Shown piece by piece: positions 31,711 to 42,887 of a stretch of DNA of 64,000 nt. Source of the DNA: Aureobasidium sp. EXF-3400 (Eukaryota; Ascomycota; Dothideomycetes; Dothideales; Saccotheciaceae); NCBI GenBank assembly GCA_024195585.1, contig SWBL01000044.1, positions 145,259 to 209,258 of the forward strand, written 5' to 3'. The notes beneath the pieces are model-generated. The model was not told the origin of the DNA. It ran no database searches and was given only the letters and a program-made list of their open reading frames with translations. The number at the start of each line of letters is the position of its first letter. Position 1 is the first letter of the stretch. The translations under genes were made by a program, and so were the position numbers.

Positions 31711-33939
31711 ATGACTCCCCCACGCAAGAAGCAAAGAATGTCTCTGGACGCTGCAGAAGTCAAGGCCGCCGTCGAAAACGCCACCGAGGCTGCCGTCAAG
31801 AGCAACGCTGTCACCAAAGTCGTCTCGGACAAGGAAAGCGAAATCGAAGCCGCTGCTCAGCGCCGCTCGCTGTTCGTTCGTTCGCTGCCCGAATCTGCCA
31901 CCTCCGAGTCCTTGACCGAACTTTTCTCCACCTCGTTCCCCATCAAGCACGCCGTCGCTGTCACCGACAAGGAATCAAAGAAGTGCAAGGGCTATGGTTT
32001 CGTCACTTTCGCCGACGCCGAGGACTGCCAGAAGGCAAAGGAAGAGTTCAACGGCTTCGCTGTCGATGGCAAGAAGTTGCGCTGCGAGGTTGCAGAGCCT
32101 AGACACCGTGAGAAGGGCGATGCTGCCGTTCCTTCGGCCGGCGAAAAGTTCAGAGAGGGCCAGGCCAAGGAGCGCGCATCCGCCCAAGTCCCGAGACTGA
32201 TCGTTCGCAACCTTCCCTGGAGCATCAAGTACCCGGATCAACTCGCAAAGCTTTTCCAGAGCTACGGAAAGGTCAAGCACACTGTCCTCCCCAAGGGCAA
32301 GACTGGTCTCCTCCGTGGTTTCGGTTTTGTCATCATGCGTGGCAGACCCAACGCTGAGAAGGCCATCGAGGGCGTCAACGGAAAGGAGATTGATGGAAGA
32401 CAACTGGCTGTCGATTGGGCCGTTGACAAGGAGACCTGGGACAACATTCCTCAGGACGAGGCAAAAGAGAAGGATGCAACCATGGAAGACGCTACTGAAG
32501 GCGATGTCATTGAGGGTGCTGATGAACACATTATGGATGAGGACGACGACGAGTCTGGCTCCGAAGATGGAGACGAGGACGATATCGACATGGATGACGA
32601 GGATGAGGAAGACATGAAGCCGAGAACAGAGGACAACTCGTCCACCCTTTTCATCCGCAACTTGCCTTTCTCATGCACTGACGAGGATCTCGAGGACCAC
32701 TTTACACAATTCGGCTCAGTTCGCTACGCAAGGATTGTCGTCGACCAAGAGACTGAGCGACCCAGAGGTACTGGCTTCGTCTGCTTCTACGAACTCGACG
32801 ATGCCGACAATGTTCTCAAGAACGCCCCTAGACACCAGCCTCCTCGTCTGAACGATCCCAAGGCCAAGGACGGCTCTATTCAGATGACCCACTCGGTCTT
32901 GCAAAACGAAGATGCCGACCCTACTGGAAAGTTTACCCTGGACGGTCGCGTTCTGCAGGTGTCCCGTGCCGTCAACAAGAACGAGGCCAGCCGCCTGACT
33001 GAGGAGGGTGCCGCCAACCGCTTCAAGCGTGACACAGACAGAAGACGCCTATACTTGCTGTCTGAGGGAACCATTCCTTCCAACTCCCCCTTGTACGAGG
33101 CCATCCCTCCTTCGGAGAGAACCATGAGAGAAGCCAGTGCCAAGCAGAGAAAGACTCTCATCGAGAGCAACCCTTCTTTGCACTTGAGTCTGACCCGTCT
33201 TTCCGTGCGCAACCTACCCAGAACCATCACATCCAAAGACTTGAAGCAACTCGCCAGAGAGGGTGTTGTTGGTTTCGCAACCGACGTCAAAGAGGGCAAG
33301 CGCCAGAAGCTCAACAGAGAAGAGCTCAACAGAGGTGGTGAAGAGGACACAAAGGCCGAAGCCGACCGCAAGAAGCGTGCCAAGGGTATTGTCAAGCAAG
33401 CAAAGATTGTCTTCGAAGGTCGCGAGGGTGCCAAGGTGGACGAGAAGAGTGGAGCAGGCCGCAGTCGTGGATACGGTTTCATCGAGTACTACACACATCG
33501 TTCAGCGTTGATGGGTCTGCGCTGGTTGAACGGTCACTCCATCGGCTATCAAGCACAAGAACAGAAGGGCAAGGGCAAGATGTCGCAAGAGATGATTGCC
33601 GAGCGCAAGAAGCGACTGATCGTCGAGTTCGCCATTGAGAACGCTCAGGTCGTCAAGCGAAGAAAGGAGATTGAGGAGAAGTCTCGCGAGCGCTCATACC
33701 ATGCCACCGCACCCACTGCTGACGGCAAGAGACAGCCTTCAGCTCGTGACACCAAGTTTGGCGCTGGTGATCGTAAAGGAGGCAAGTTCGATCGCAAGCG
33801 CAAGCGAGACGGAAAGGACGAGGCTCCTGTTGATGAGGAGAAGGACAAGAAGGCTCCTGCTGACGAGAAGCTGGCGAAGCGTCAGCAAATCATTCAGAAG
33901 AAGCGTATGGCTCGTCGTGCCCGCAAGCAGGGTGCCTAA
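31711..33939 (+). CDS. NOP4: Nucleolar RNA-binding protein Nop4/RBM28
   Basis: A single exon of 742 residues; the frame is open further upstream, but the first ATG followed by MTPPRKKQR is the sensible start. Four RRMs are visible: 53-128 (SLFVRSLP, KGYGFVTF), 162-237 (RLIVRNLPW, RGFGFVIM), 311-395 and beyond (TLFIRNLPF, RGTGFVCFY, with an insert), and about 510-640 (RLSVRNLPR, RGYGFIEYY). A strongly acidic block (about 271-303) separates RRM2 and RRM3, and the C-terminus is Lys/Arg-rich (KKRMARRARKQ). This is the Nop4/RBM28 architecture, needed for 27S pre-rRNA processing and 60S assembly in the nucleolus. Confidence 0.93.
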   Translation: MTPPRKKQRMSLDAAEVKAAVENATEAAVKSNAVTKVVSDKESEIEAAAQRRSLFVRSLPESATSESLTELFSTSFPIKHAVAVTDKESKKCKGYGFVTFADAEDCQKAKEEFNGFAVDGKKLRCEVAEPRHREKGDAAVPSAGEKFREGQAKERASAQVPRLIVRNLPWSIKYPDQLAKLFQSYGKVKHTVLPKGKTGLLRGFGFVIMRGRPNAEKAIEGVNGKEIDGRQLAVDWAVDKETWDNIPQDEAKEKDATMEDATEGDVIEGADEHIMDEDDDESGSEDGDEDDIDMDDEDEEDMKPRTEDNSSTLFIRNLPFSCTDEDLEDHFTQFGSVRYARIVVDQETERPRGTGFVCFYELDDADNVLKNAPRHQPPRLNDPKAKDGSIQMTHSVLQNEDADPTGKFTLDGRVLQVSRAVNKNEASRLTEEGAANRFKRDTDRRRLYLLSEGTIPSNSPLYEAIPPSERTMREASAKQRKTLIESNPSLHLSLTRLSVRNLPRTITSKDLKQLAREGVVGFATDVKEGKRQKLNREELNRGGEEDTKAEADRKKRAKGIVKQAKIVFEGREGAKVDEKSGAGRSRGYGFIEYYTHRSALMGLRWLNGHSIGYQAQEQKGKGKMSQEMIAERKKRLIVEFAIENAQVVKRRKEIEEKSRERSYHATAPTADGKRQPSARDTKFGAGDRKGGKFDRKRKRDGKDEAPVDEEKDKKAPADEKLAKRQQIIQKKRMARRARKQGA

Positions 33940-35443
33940 GGAAGTGTCGATGTTCATACCCGTCGACACGGCATGAAGCATGTGCGACTTCTGTGTCTAT
34001 GATTCTGTCGTAGCTGGTCTTGCGGATTCATGCTGAGCGCTCGCTCAGAAGAGTAGTCTGTCATACATGATGTTTGAGTGTTGTCGACAGAAGGAATTGG
34101 AAGTGGGACAAAAATACTGCATAGGCGTTGATCGAGTGAAGCCGACAAGATATCAATCGGTTAACATTTTTCGTACAAGTATCTCTCTTATTGTAATTAA
34201 AAGCGAACATTCTTCAAACACAATTTACCTATCCCGCTCTTTTCTGCGTGTCTACAAAATGCACGTAAATATTGGATCGTGAATGGGTGGGTAAGTCAAT
34301 CGATTTCAGGAAAATCGACACCGAGTAATCATCGCAACACAACTTCCATCGAGCTGCAAGTAACCAGACTGTTGAATTTGAGTCCAGACAGGTTGAATCT
34401 CGCTCTCAACCAGGTTCACAGACCACAGATTGATGTGCAAGAGCGAACCAGATTTTGTTTGTGGACCCAGCTCTGATTTCTGTGTGACCTTCGGGTCACC
34501 ACTGCCGTCGGTAGTCGGCCATCGTCACGGATCTTTGTGCATCTCGAGGTCTAGAATATGTTTTCTGCCACTCATTCATGTGCATCGTGCGCGTGTGAAA
34601 ATCGTGCTGATATTCCTCCCTTGCTTTACTGCCAGTCAATTCGACAGATCGAGAATTGAGATGTGATGGTGTCCCGAATAGGAAGTGTATACAGCATACG
34701 GAAAGGTAGGAATGATGCTTTTTGACAGGCTCCACCTTTGAGCAAACATCCGCTCTTGGATCTTTGTGCGCCGATAGCACTTTCTTTGTTGATAATTTCT
34801 GACTCGTCGCTGTTTCTCGGAAACCTTTTGTCTTCTGTCGTCAACCGTCGACCCTGCAGATTCATGTCGATAGCCTTGACATCTCCCGCCTGTCATAACA
34901 ACCATTGGTATATCATCGGTTTTGACTATCAGATGCAAGTCATTGCTCAACTGACGTGCATGATCTTTCTTGCTTGTGCTCAAGTTGTCCAATTCGTCAC
35001 TTTCTGCAATGACAGGTCTATCACATGCTTCTATGTTATGGCATATCAATGGTAAATCTAGCAAGAAGAAGCGTGATGGTTGAGTAAATAGTGACAGAAC
35101 CTGGAAGTTCTAGGAGAGAAACAGAAGGCTTGTCTAGATATATAAGTGCCAAAGAGCCTCGACTGCCTTGACGACATCCATCAAGTCTTTGCATCTTCCA
35201 TTCGAGACTAAAATCAGTACTTACTTGCTCTTACTACTCAACGTCCAACCGTGATATCTGAATCGTCAATCGACAACATCATCTCCCGATACCAACAAGA
35301 GTTCCGCAAGACCATAGCAGTGCCGTCCACATCTCCCCCCGTATCACCATCTCTTCTTTCAGTCAATCTCTTTAGGTACATCCACCTCATCACCCGCCCT
35401 TCTAAACCACACACTGACTCGAACGAACAGCAACATCCAAGCA
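33940..35443. other. Long gene-poor region with the promoter of a small Cys/His gene
   Basis: About 1.5 kb. It holds the NOP4 3' flank, then AT-rich sequence with scattered short open frames (for example 142 codons on the minus strand at 34636-35064) that lack domains and codon character. A TATATAAG element occurs at 35138-35145. Confidence 0.5.
35138..35145 (+). promoter_or_regulatory. TATA-box-like element for the small Cys/His gene at 35444
   Basis: TATATAAG lies about 300 bases upstream of the ATG, implying a long leader (perhaps spliced). Motif evidence only. Confidence 0.35.
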
Positions 35444-35644
35444 ATGTGCCAATACGAAAACATCCACTACGGCTGCGGCCACGCCGCCCGTCGTCTAATC
35501 AAACACTGCCACTTTGCCCGCAACGACCCCAATCATCAATGCTTCGGCGCCTGGTCTGTGAAAAGAGAGTGGTCAAATCCTACAGAATACTGTCGCAACT
35601 GTGCGTATTATGCCAGACAGAGAACTTTTGGTCATGCTCGTTGA
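35444..35644 (+). CDS. Small Cys/His-rich protein (copy 1 of a tandem pair), unknown function
   Basis: A 66-residue open frame. It opens MCQYENIHYGCGH and ends with a CRNC pair, so Cys/His ligands are spaced as Cys2, His8, Cys11, His13, Cys22 and then CxxC. This is compatible with a small zinc-binding or disulfide-stabilised fold. A second gene 0.8 kb downstream on the same strand starts MCTWNAVHYSCGH, with the same order of Cys and His, which makes both unlikely to be chance frames. No signal peptide. The N-terminal M-C-x-[YW]-x-x-[IV]-H-Y-x-C-G-H pattern is reminiscent of uncharacterised small fungal proteins. Possible extra exons cannot be excluded. Confidence 0.6.
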   Translation: MCQYENIHYGCGHAARRLIKHCHFARNDPNHQCFGAWSVKREWSNPTEYCRNCAYYARQRTFGHAR

Positions 35645-36422
35645 AAGACTTGGGTTCGTGGTTGGCCAAGGAAAAGGATTGGTCCTCGCGGACGTTATAA
35701 TTTGTTGATTTTGGGTCAGGGGGTGGTATGAGGCGAAAAGGAAAAGGCGTAAAGGTTTGAAGGGAAGGAGTTTGGCTGGGTGGAATTGCACAAAAAGGAG
35801 TACTGTGATTTTGGGAGTTAATGATTGGCTCATGGTCTAAGCAATATCTTGCTGCAGCAAGTTTTATTTGTTTTCTCTCAATTGAAGATAGTCCTTCGCT
35901 GTGCTTGAAACCCGGATGTGTTGTCTTTTTCCATTGGATGCTTCCGTGAATGCATGTGATGTCTCGAGGTAGGATGTTACACCCGGGTGTTTTGTGTATC
36001 GCGAGCGAGGCCAATCCTTTTCCTTGGAAGAGCGTGCGTAGTCGTTATTGCCAGCGTCTCACGGCTGGCCACAGCAAGTCTTCTCTCTGACCGTCGCCCC
36101 TCAATCGAGGACAGTCGTAGAACCTGAATCTATGAGCGTCAAAAAGCCTGCGAGTTCTTCTTTCCTGTCCTGCAACAGTTTGAATCCTTGTATTCCGAAT
36201 GTGATCTTTCTTCTTCGTATCCTTCGGTATAAGAAACCACCTCTTCGTTGTTCTGTTTCTTTTTTTTCCGTCTTCGAACATTCAGACAGAAAGGAAAAGA
36301 AGCAATTTCGCCTCAACATTCGACCGGGAAGTTCACGAGCAAATCAGTGGAGGCTTTTACAATATTCGGATATACTCTAATCCACGAAGCTTTATACAAG
36401 CAAGCAATTCAGGCCTGAGACG
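35645..36422. other. Spacer between the two small Cys/His genes
   Basis: About 780 AT-rich bases. I see short frames on the minus strand only and no domain; it is taken to be the 3' flank of copy 1 and the promoter of copy 2. Confidence 0.45.
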
Positions 36423-36605
36423 ATGTGTACCTGGAACGCAGTCCACTACAGCTGCGGACACGACGCGAAGAAACTGGAGCACGCCTGCCGATTTGCTGCG
36501 TATGCAGAGTGCACGTTGGTCAGGCGCATTGGAAAGCATCTTAGAATGAGAAGAAGTTGTCCAAATTGCTCGGGAAGAGTGGCGGCTTGGTGTCGTCAGT
36601 GTTAA
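36423..36605 (+). CDS. Small Cys/His-rich protein (copy 2 of a tandem pair), unknown function
   Basis: A 60-residue open frame starting MCTWNAVHYSCGHDAKKLEH and ending CPNC...WCRQC. It has the same Cys2-His8-Cys11-His13-Cys(21/22) spacing as copy 1, then two CxxC pairs, and is rich in Lys/Arg in the middle. Two bases after the stop codon there is a strong GTAAGT donor, a GCTAATG branch and a TGCAG acceptor (intron 36608-36664). The transcript therefore appears to continue into a spliced 3' untranslated region, or a longer alternative coding form exists. Function unknown; metal binding is inferred from the ligand pattern. Confidence 0.55.
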   Translation: MCTWNAVHYSCGHDAKKLEHACRFAAYAECTLVRRIGKHLRMRRSCPNCSGRVAAWCRQC

Positions 36606-36912
36606 TGGTAAGTCGATGGTATTGGGTGTTCGGTAAGCAAGAGTGTATGCTAATGTTCCTGCAGAGACGGAGAGATGTGTGTGAGAAAGGAAGTTGGAGG
36701 CCTATGTGCAACATGGATTACGAAAGCATGGAGGTTGTTCGGAAGGGTTGATTGTTTTTTTTGTTCTGGACAGCCGTGGCTAGGATTAGGAATCGTCATC
36801 TATCATCTTCGGGGTGCATTATGGTCGACACGAAGGAAATTAATGTTTCGGAAGAGAGATGTTATATCGAGAAGGTTTTCATGTTGGAATATCATCAGTT
36901 GGCATCAATGTA
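36606..36912. other. 3' flank of the small Cys/His gene copy 2
   Basis: About 300 bases containing the putative 3' untranslated intron at 36608-36664 and then the 3' flank shared with the converging DAP1-like gene. No other coding signal. Confidence 0.45.
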
Positions 36913-37448
36913 TCACAAGTTCGCATTACCCGTGGCCACTTTGCCCTTGATGTTGTAGCGCTTGCTGAAGAATGTGAACCAGTCGTCGAGAACCTTGATG
37001 TGTTCTGGCTTGAGATCTTCCCACTCTGGTCGGCATTCCTCCTTCTTCAGGGAAGATTGTGCGAGAGCTCTGGATGCGTCTTTGCCGGCAAAGACTATGA
37101 TGATGAGTCAGTAGGAGCTTATTTGGTATGGTGTCTAGAGGAAGTTACCTGAGTATGAAGTTCCTGGTTCATATGCTTTATTGCCAGTCACGTCGAAAAC
37201 AGTTCCCTATCACGTGTCAGCTTTGATGCCAGAACCATGATGTTGAGCTCCGGTGTACTTTGATGGCCACGTATGTCGGGTATCCCTCGTGTGTTCCTTC
37301 AAAAATTTCATCAGTAAAAGCTCAGCACAAGAAGTGATAGCCTTGTCAACAGCATACCGTCGCATTTAGAAAGGTAGTCCAAGCTGATGGGATCATCTTT
37401 TGGCGGGTCGAGCTCGACCTTCTGTTTCGGCTCGAATTTTCCAGACAT
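36913..37448 (-). CDS. DAP1: Cytochrome b5-like heme/steroid-binding protein (MAPR/Dap1-like)
   Basis: Four small exons on the minus strand (37448-37358, 37296-37259, 37206-37149 and 37094-36913) join in phase to 122 residues. The MAPR pattern is complete: ISLDYLSKCDG, then YVAIKGTVFDVTGNKAY, YSVFAGKDASRALA (with the heme-coordinating Tyr position) and LDDWFTFFSKRYNIKGKV. Family members bind heme through tyrosine and support P450 enzymes such as Erg11. Unlike animal PGRMC1 there is no N-terminal membrane helix, so a soluble form is predicted. The introns are 52-61 nt; the agreement of four exons with the family makes this model strong. Confidence 0.9.
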
Positions 37449-37873
37449 GTTGAAAGTAGCTTCCGATCGAGATATCTTGAACTCTTGTTTAAGATCGATG
37501 ACTTGGTGTTGTTCAGATGCCCCGAGGCCTCGGGGATGTGGAGTGAAGTTGGGGATGCGGCGTCTTGGCACCAACCGCGGTTCTTTCCCTTTTCGGCGAC
37601 ACTTGATCACACCTTTATCTCTCTTGCTCGTGTCAGCTCTACAAGGCAGCTGGACATCAGGACTTCAATTATCTGGTCTCTCCAGTTTGTTTTTCTTCCA
37701 GCACTCGCACAAAATGCAAACAGACAGGGACGCGATTCAAGCTTGAGAGGGACCAAGTTGCAAATTCGTTACTCGCTCCGATGTTCAATAGAGCATATGT
37801 ATATACGTGTCGTTCCGTCTTCCACATCCACATTCCATTACCTTCTATGCATTGAATCCACGATACAAACCAT
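37449..37873. other. Promoter region of the DAP1-like gene and 3' flank of BOR1
   Basis: About 425 bases. Both flanking genes are on the minus strand. No other feature recognised. Confidence 0.5.
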
Positions 37874-39875
37874 CTAATCATGTTTACCAGCAGTGTACGG
37901 CCCATTTCCGCGACCTGATTGCTCCAAGTCCAATCTCCTCCTCAACTCTGGACTCTCAGTCTCCCCTGAGTTGTCCTTCTCCTTATCACTCATGTGTGAA
38001 CTATCCCCTTCTTCCTCGGCAGTAAAGCCTCTCTTCTTCCGTTCGAGCGCGACTTCAGGCATAACGGGTTTGCCGCCTAGACTGCACAACACGACGTCCG
38101 AGTCTGCCGTGAGTGCATCCATGATCTCGAGTTCCCTGCGGGCGAATAGATGCGGCATGACTGACCATCGCAAAGGTATAAGTGACAGAATGATGACAGG
38201 GAAGCCAATGGCGCCGATCGTTTGCGAGATAGCGACACTGAAGCCCACACCAAGGATCTGGAAGAGCAAAAAGAGCATGATTTTGGTCCTTGGAACCCGC
38301 AAGAGTGGTTCAGACGGATCGATGAAGCGATGCTCCTTGATGAGGAAGATGACTTTCTGCGTCATACCGTTCCCTTCAATGGATCCCCAACCAACGACAA
38401 AGAACACACCGCAGAAGAGACAGCGGGGCATGGTTTGGAGGACGATGAGGAGAGGCCCAGTCATTGTGCCTATAAGAGCAAGACCCATGAGGAAATGGCT
38501 GACGCGTTGCTCGACCACCATCTCTGCTTCGAAGACCTTCTTTCTGCGTTCCATCGGTTGGCCATCTTCATCCTCGGTCTCATGACTAATGACGAGTTTG
38601 TCTTTGTACTCGGTCAAAGAGTCCGTGTGTACGGGAGCCTGAGGTACCAAGCCGTTGGGTAGAGGAATACCGATAATGCCGGCGATAAAACATGTGGCTC
38701 CGAGGAGAGCAAAGTCCCAGTGGAATCCAGCGGGCTTCTTGAGAGGGTATTGTCTTGCTTGAGCGCCGATACTGCTGACGTTGTGGTCATAGTAGAACAA
38801 CAAGGTCACGAGAATACCGATGGGTAGAGCGACAAATACCCACTTGACAGGTAGTGTCCAGAAATGAATCAGCCAGCTGCGATCTGTCGAGGGGTAGAAT
38901 GCTCTGGTTATGGGTAGCGTGAGCACGTCTGCTCTCTTAATCGTTCCAGGGATGTGGACGAAGCCGGTCCAGAACAAGGTGGCGATCTGGAAGGACGTAT
39001 GTTAGCCTCGTACGAAGTGGCATACGAAGGGACACTTACAGGGTATGCGTAGTCAGAAAGCAGTTTGCGAGTGACTGGGCTGAAGACCACAGTGTGGGGG
39101 AGCATCTCCAATGCATATACAGTGGCCCAATAGCACAACGCAACAACAACGCTCAAGAAGCCAGCCTCGTGTGTGCTCTCAGTGAATTGGGCGATGAGTT
39201 CTTGAACACCCTTGACTACAAGGTTGTCAGCGCATGCCAGTACCGCTCAATACAAGATCACAGGACTTACTCATATAAATGATACCAACGTACATGCCGA
39301 AAGCATTACTTGAGAAATCGGTGATGAATCGCATATAGTCGCAGAGGTTTCCGAACGATGTGACCCAATGCGTGATGGCAGCCCAGATAGATACCCATGC
39401 CAGGAACTCCGGGTATAGATCAGCTATACCCTGCTTTACAGCAATGTCATAGATGGTATAGTTGAAAAGAGAGATCAGACCAGTAATACCAACAATGGTC
39501 AATGGCTGAGCGGCCAAGGTGCTGAACACAATCGCGGCCAAGGCTGAAGAGAACAACGCCTCGTTCACACCAAAGAATCCGTCGGTGTGACGTTCCATAT
39601 CCAGTAAGAATGCGAGCGCTGGTAATAGACTTGAGGTGGCTTGTCAGTTTTACTTCTCGTTGGATGTTATTGCTCGAGCTTGGGACATACTTTACAAAGT
39701 ACATTCGAACTGTGGCGGCAAATGTTCTATAGGTGAACGCATCTCTGATGTCGCTCCAGTAATATGGTAGTCGTCTTTTCACATCGTAGTACATGCCACG
39801 GCCCGGTCTGAGCATTCGATATTGCCGCCATCCAGTTGCACCTTCCCAGGTGTAGGGGTCTTGTTTAGCATCCAT
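37874..39875 (-). CDS. BOR1: Borate/bicarbonate-type anion transporter Bor1 (SLC4 family)
   Basis: Four exons on the minus strand (39875-39691, 39629-39271, 39215-39040 and 38986-37874) give 610 residues. The N-terminus is cytosolic with a YYWSDIRDAFTYRT block; the join restores YFVNLLPALAFLLDM. Later blocks include FGVNEALFSSALAAIVF, AQPLTIVGITG, FLAWVSIWAAITHW and FWTGFVHIPG, typical of SLC4/Bor1 proteins with about 10-13 helices. The C-terminal region after the last helix is charged and ends in a glycine-rich tail. Yeast Bor1 is a plasma-membrane borate exporter. Substrate is inferred from orthology. Confidence 0.93.
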
Positions 39876-41014
39876 CGCAGGTTGATTCTATTTCTTCCAA
39901 TCCAGTCGATTTAGGAGATTTCGACAGACGATTCTCCAGTTTGCCTTCCTGCGAGGCCTTCCAAGTATTGACGGGATGCCTTTGCCGAGGTCGTGTGTGT
40001 TATGATCTGTAAAGGAGTATTACGGTCGACAATTGTATTTTCTCCAGCCAACAGAAATATTCAGCAGCCGATATGTCCAACTCGAATTAAAACACAAAGA
40101 TGTAGCCCAAAGATGAGGTATATGACGACCAAAACATAGTCTGAGTTTAGAGGTGTGAAGCCATGCAAGGACGTATTTATCCTTCGATGATTATCCTTTT
40201 ACGCCTCACGAAAGGTGATGAAATCGGGCGCACAGGCCCTGCCGCCCGTTTTGCTTGATGAATCGTGTGGGGCGGCAGCAGAAGATCTGCGCTTTCAAAC
40301 TTCTTCTTCGAACGCCGAGTTGAAGGTACAAACGTGAGGTTTTCTTGTGATGAGATTGTTCTCGGCGAGAAGTGCGTGCGTCGACGATTCATATCAGGTG
40401 CGGTGTAGCGAGTAAGCACATTGTTCTCATGGCAGATTATTCAGAACTTCAATCTTGTGATCGATGCTCAAGCAAAACTGTGCCTCTAATCACGATTCAT
40501 AGATGCCAAGAAGTTGGACGCAAAAGCATATTTTCAGAGTGTAGTCCCTTTCGAGGTTGTTCCGACACTCGTCGATGCAGAAACAAGGTCGCCGTCGGGT
40601 AAAGATGACAAGGCACGGTCCGAGTTCTCGGAGATGAAGATTTAGGTGGTTCGTAGCCGATGACAGTGGCTCAACGTCCGAGCTGTTTGCTGCCCAGGCA
40701 GAAAAGCTGGTGACTTGCATAGCCATGCTAAGTTGACTAGAGAGGCTTGTTATACAACTTCGAACTCAGATATTCGTACATAATTTTAGCTCCCCAGCTA
40801 GGCGCGTAGCCGCGGTTTCGCATGACTCCCAGGAAATGGCATGGAATCCCTCACAAACCAAAGATCATTGGCTCTTTCGCAACCCATGCCTCGTTCAACG
40901 ATGATTGCGCGGCTTAATATCGTGACTTACGCTCCACTATGCATCTGTGATGAAGCAGGGGTAGGAAGCGACGACCCTTGGCACCAAATCTAATGGTTAG
41001 TATACGAACATTCT
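39876..41014. other. Long intergenic region upstream of BOR1
   Basis: About 1.1 kb containing the BOR1 promoter (minus strand) and the 3' flank of PCP1. Short frames only. No tRNA or repeat found. Confidence 0.5.
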
Positions 41015-42887
41015 TCAGTCGGTAGACTCATTTGATTGCACAGGCGTAAACTCTTTACGAGTCATTGAGGTAGCAGCAGTCCTGTAGCGGACGTAAAATC
41101 CCGCGAACACGCCTGCTGCGAGTCCAGAAAGATGACCAGCGTAGTCAGTCCTGGTGTTCTTGCCGCGCCAGGCTCTCAAGATTTCGAACCCAGCGATGAT
41201 ACCCAGGACCGTCAAACCAGTTACATCTGGAATCTCGTAGCCGAGCACTGTCACATTGTTGCTGTAGTACAGGTGGTTAGTAGGACGATCGGAACGAAAA
41301 GGGGCGCAGCTTCGCTTACTTTGCTCTGACCAGACAGGCTGCAGCCATGGTGCCGATGACGGCAGTGGATGAGCCGAAGCTGTAGTTCATCCAGCGTTTG
41401 GCGAGTACGTTGAAGGCCAAGGAGCCATAAGTGCCCACGGTACCGCAAGTGAGATATACAGCTAGGAATGTGCCCCTTCCTACATCGTCATGTACTACAT
41501 GTCATCTCGTCAGTGTCAATTATTGGCAGTGGAATTCGGTCTGGCACTTACGGATCCAACCAAAAGGCCATAGCATGACCATGTTGGCAAACAGGTGACG
41601 GAAGCCTTGATGACTGAACTGCGCACCAAGGGTTCCGATGGCGAATGGATATGCAGCAGTGACTTGGAATGTCTTGTTCATGGTTCTCCAAAGCGGGGGG
41701 ATTCTCCATGCAACAAACACAGCAAGATTGATGGCGGTGATGGCTCCGAGGGTAGCGATGGCAGGTGGCACGTCGGGGAACATCCTCGCTGATCGTGGAG
41801 GTGGGTTGTACGTCCCGTCGAGCATCCAGCAACCAGCCAGAACGGCCAAAAGAACCAGAGCAGAAGGTCCCAATCGGCGAAGGTTAGAGAGGTTAGGAAT
41901 CTTGTTGTCCTTGATGATCATTGCTTGTTCTTCATAGTACTTGACCCAGGGCTTGCGTTCCACGGGCTCCAACCATGCCTTCTGGGTCGGTTGCGCAAGA
42001 GCGATCTCGTCAAACGGACTGAATATCTTCCCCGACTCCTCTTTCGCTTCGACTCCCGAGTTGTTGTCTTTGGCCTCAGCCTTGAGAGCAGCAACTCGTT
42101 CTGATTCCTGCTGCTTCTTGGCCTCGTCCTTCTTTCGATCTTCTTCCATCCATCTTGCTTTGTTTGCCTTTCTCAATTTGTCCAAAGCACTCTCTCCGTA
42201 TATGTCGGCAGCTGGCTGTGATTCGTCTGGCTGGCTATCATCGGTACGCTTGTAGATACCTAGTTTCTCGGCACGAGCCATGTACTGTTGTTCGACTTTC
42301 ATGATCTCTGATTCTGCCCAAGCAGCGCCGGCCTCATTCTCATCAAAGGCAGGATCCAAGGACCGGACGTGTTCCAGTGCTTTGGTAGCCATGTCCTGAG
42401 TAATGCCAGATTCTCTCGGGAAATCGACACCCACATCGATAAGACTGCCTGAGAGTCTACGATAATGCATCAATCGTAGTATATGGTTTCCGTCCTCGCA
42501 ATGCATTTCAGGGCCAAAGATTTCTGAGATAGTAGCCTGGTCGAGTTCTCCTGAGGGCAGGGGAACGCCAATTTCCGGGTCATAGTCTCTCCAGGTAGGA
42601 AGTTCCCTACGTCTACGGACCGATCTCTGGCCATCCCGAGCAGAATCTGGACCAGTCTTCTGAACAGCAGGAGGCGGTTTTGGGATGAAACGATTCCGGG
42701 CCGAGAAGTTTGTAGAAGCGGAGAAGGTGCGCAAACCAGCAGCTAGAGTAACTCGGGAGCGTAGAAGCGATTGCGAGAGGTTGCGAGTCTCGATATGGCT
42801 AATAAAAGATGCTAGAGAAGATGGCGCAAAAGATGATGGAAAGGTCGAGCATGAAGCCCTCATGACTGCCGGCCGAGCATGGTTCAT
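41015..42887 (-). CDS. PCP1: Mitochondrial rhomboid protease (Pcp1/Rbd1, PARL-like)
   Basis: Three exons (42887-41552, 41494-41320 and 41261-41015) give 585 residues. The N-terminal 60 residues are Arg/Ser-rich without acidic residues, a mitochondrial presequence. A long soluble region follows, including a charged coiled segment (ARWMEEDRKKDEAKKQ). The rhomboid core starts near residue 340. FSHQGFRHLFANM is the conserved H-x-x-x-H-x-x-x-N helix, FGSSTAVIG carries the catalytic serine (Ser488), and YAGHLSGLAAG carries the catalytic His547. PARL-type rhomboids of the inner membrane process Mgm1/OPA1 and Ccp1. The soluble region is longer than in yeast Pcp1. Confidence 0.92.

Noticed and set aside
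31975..32529. 184-codon minus-strand frame
   Set aside because: Antisense shadow of NOP4 without domain similarity.
34636..35064. 142-codon minus-strand frame in the gene-poor stretch
   Set aside because: AT-rich intergenic context, irregular composition and no homologous motif.
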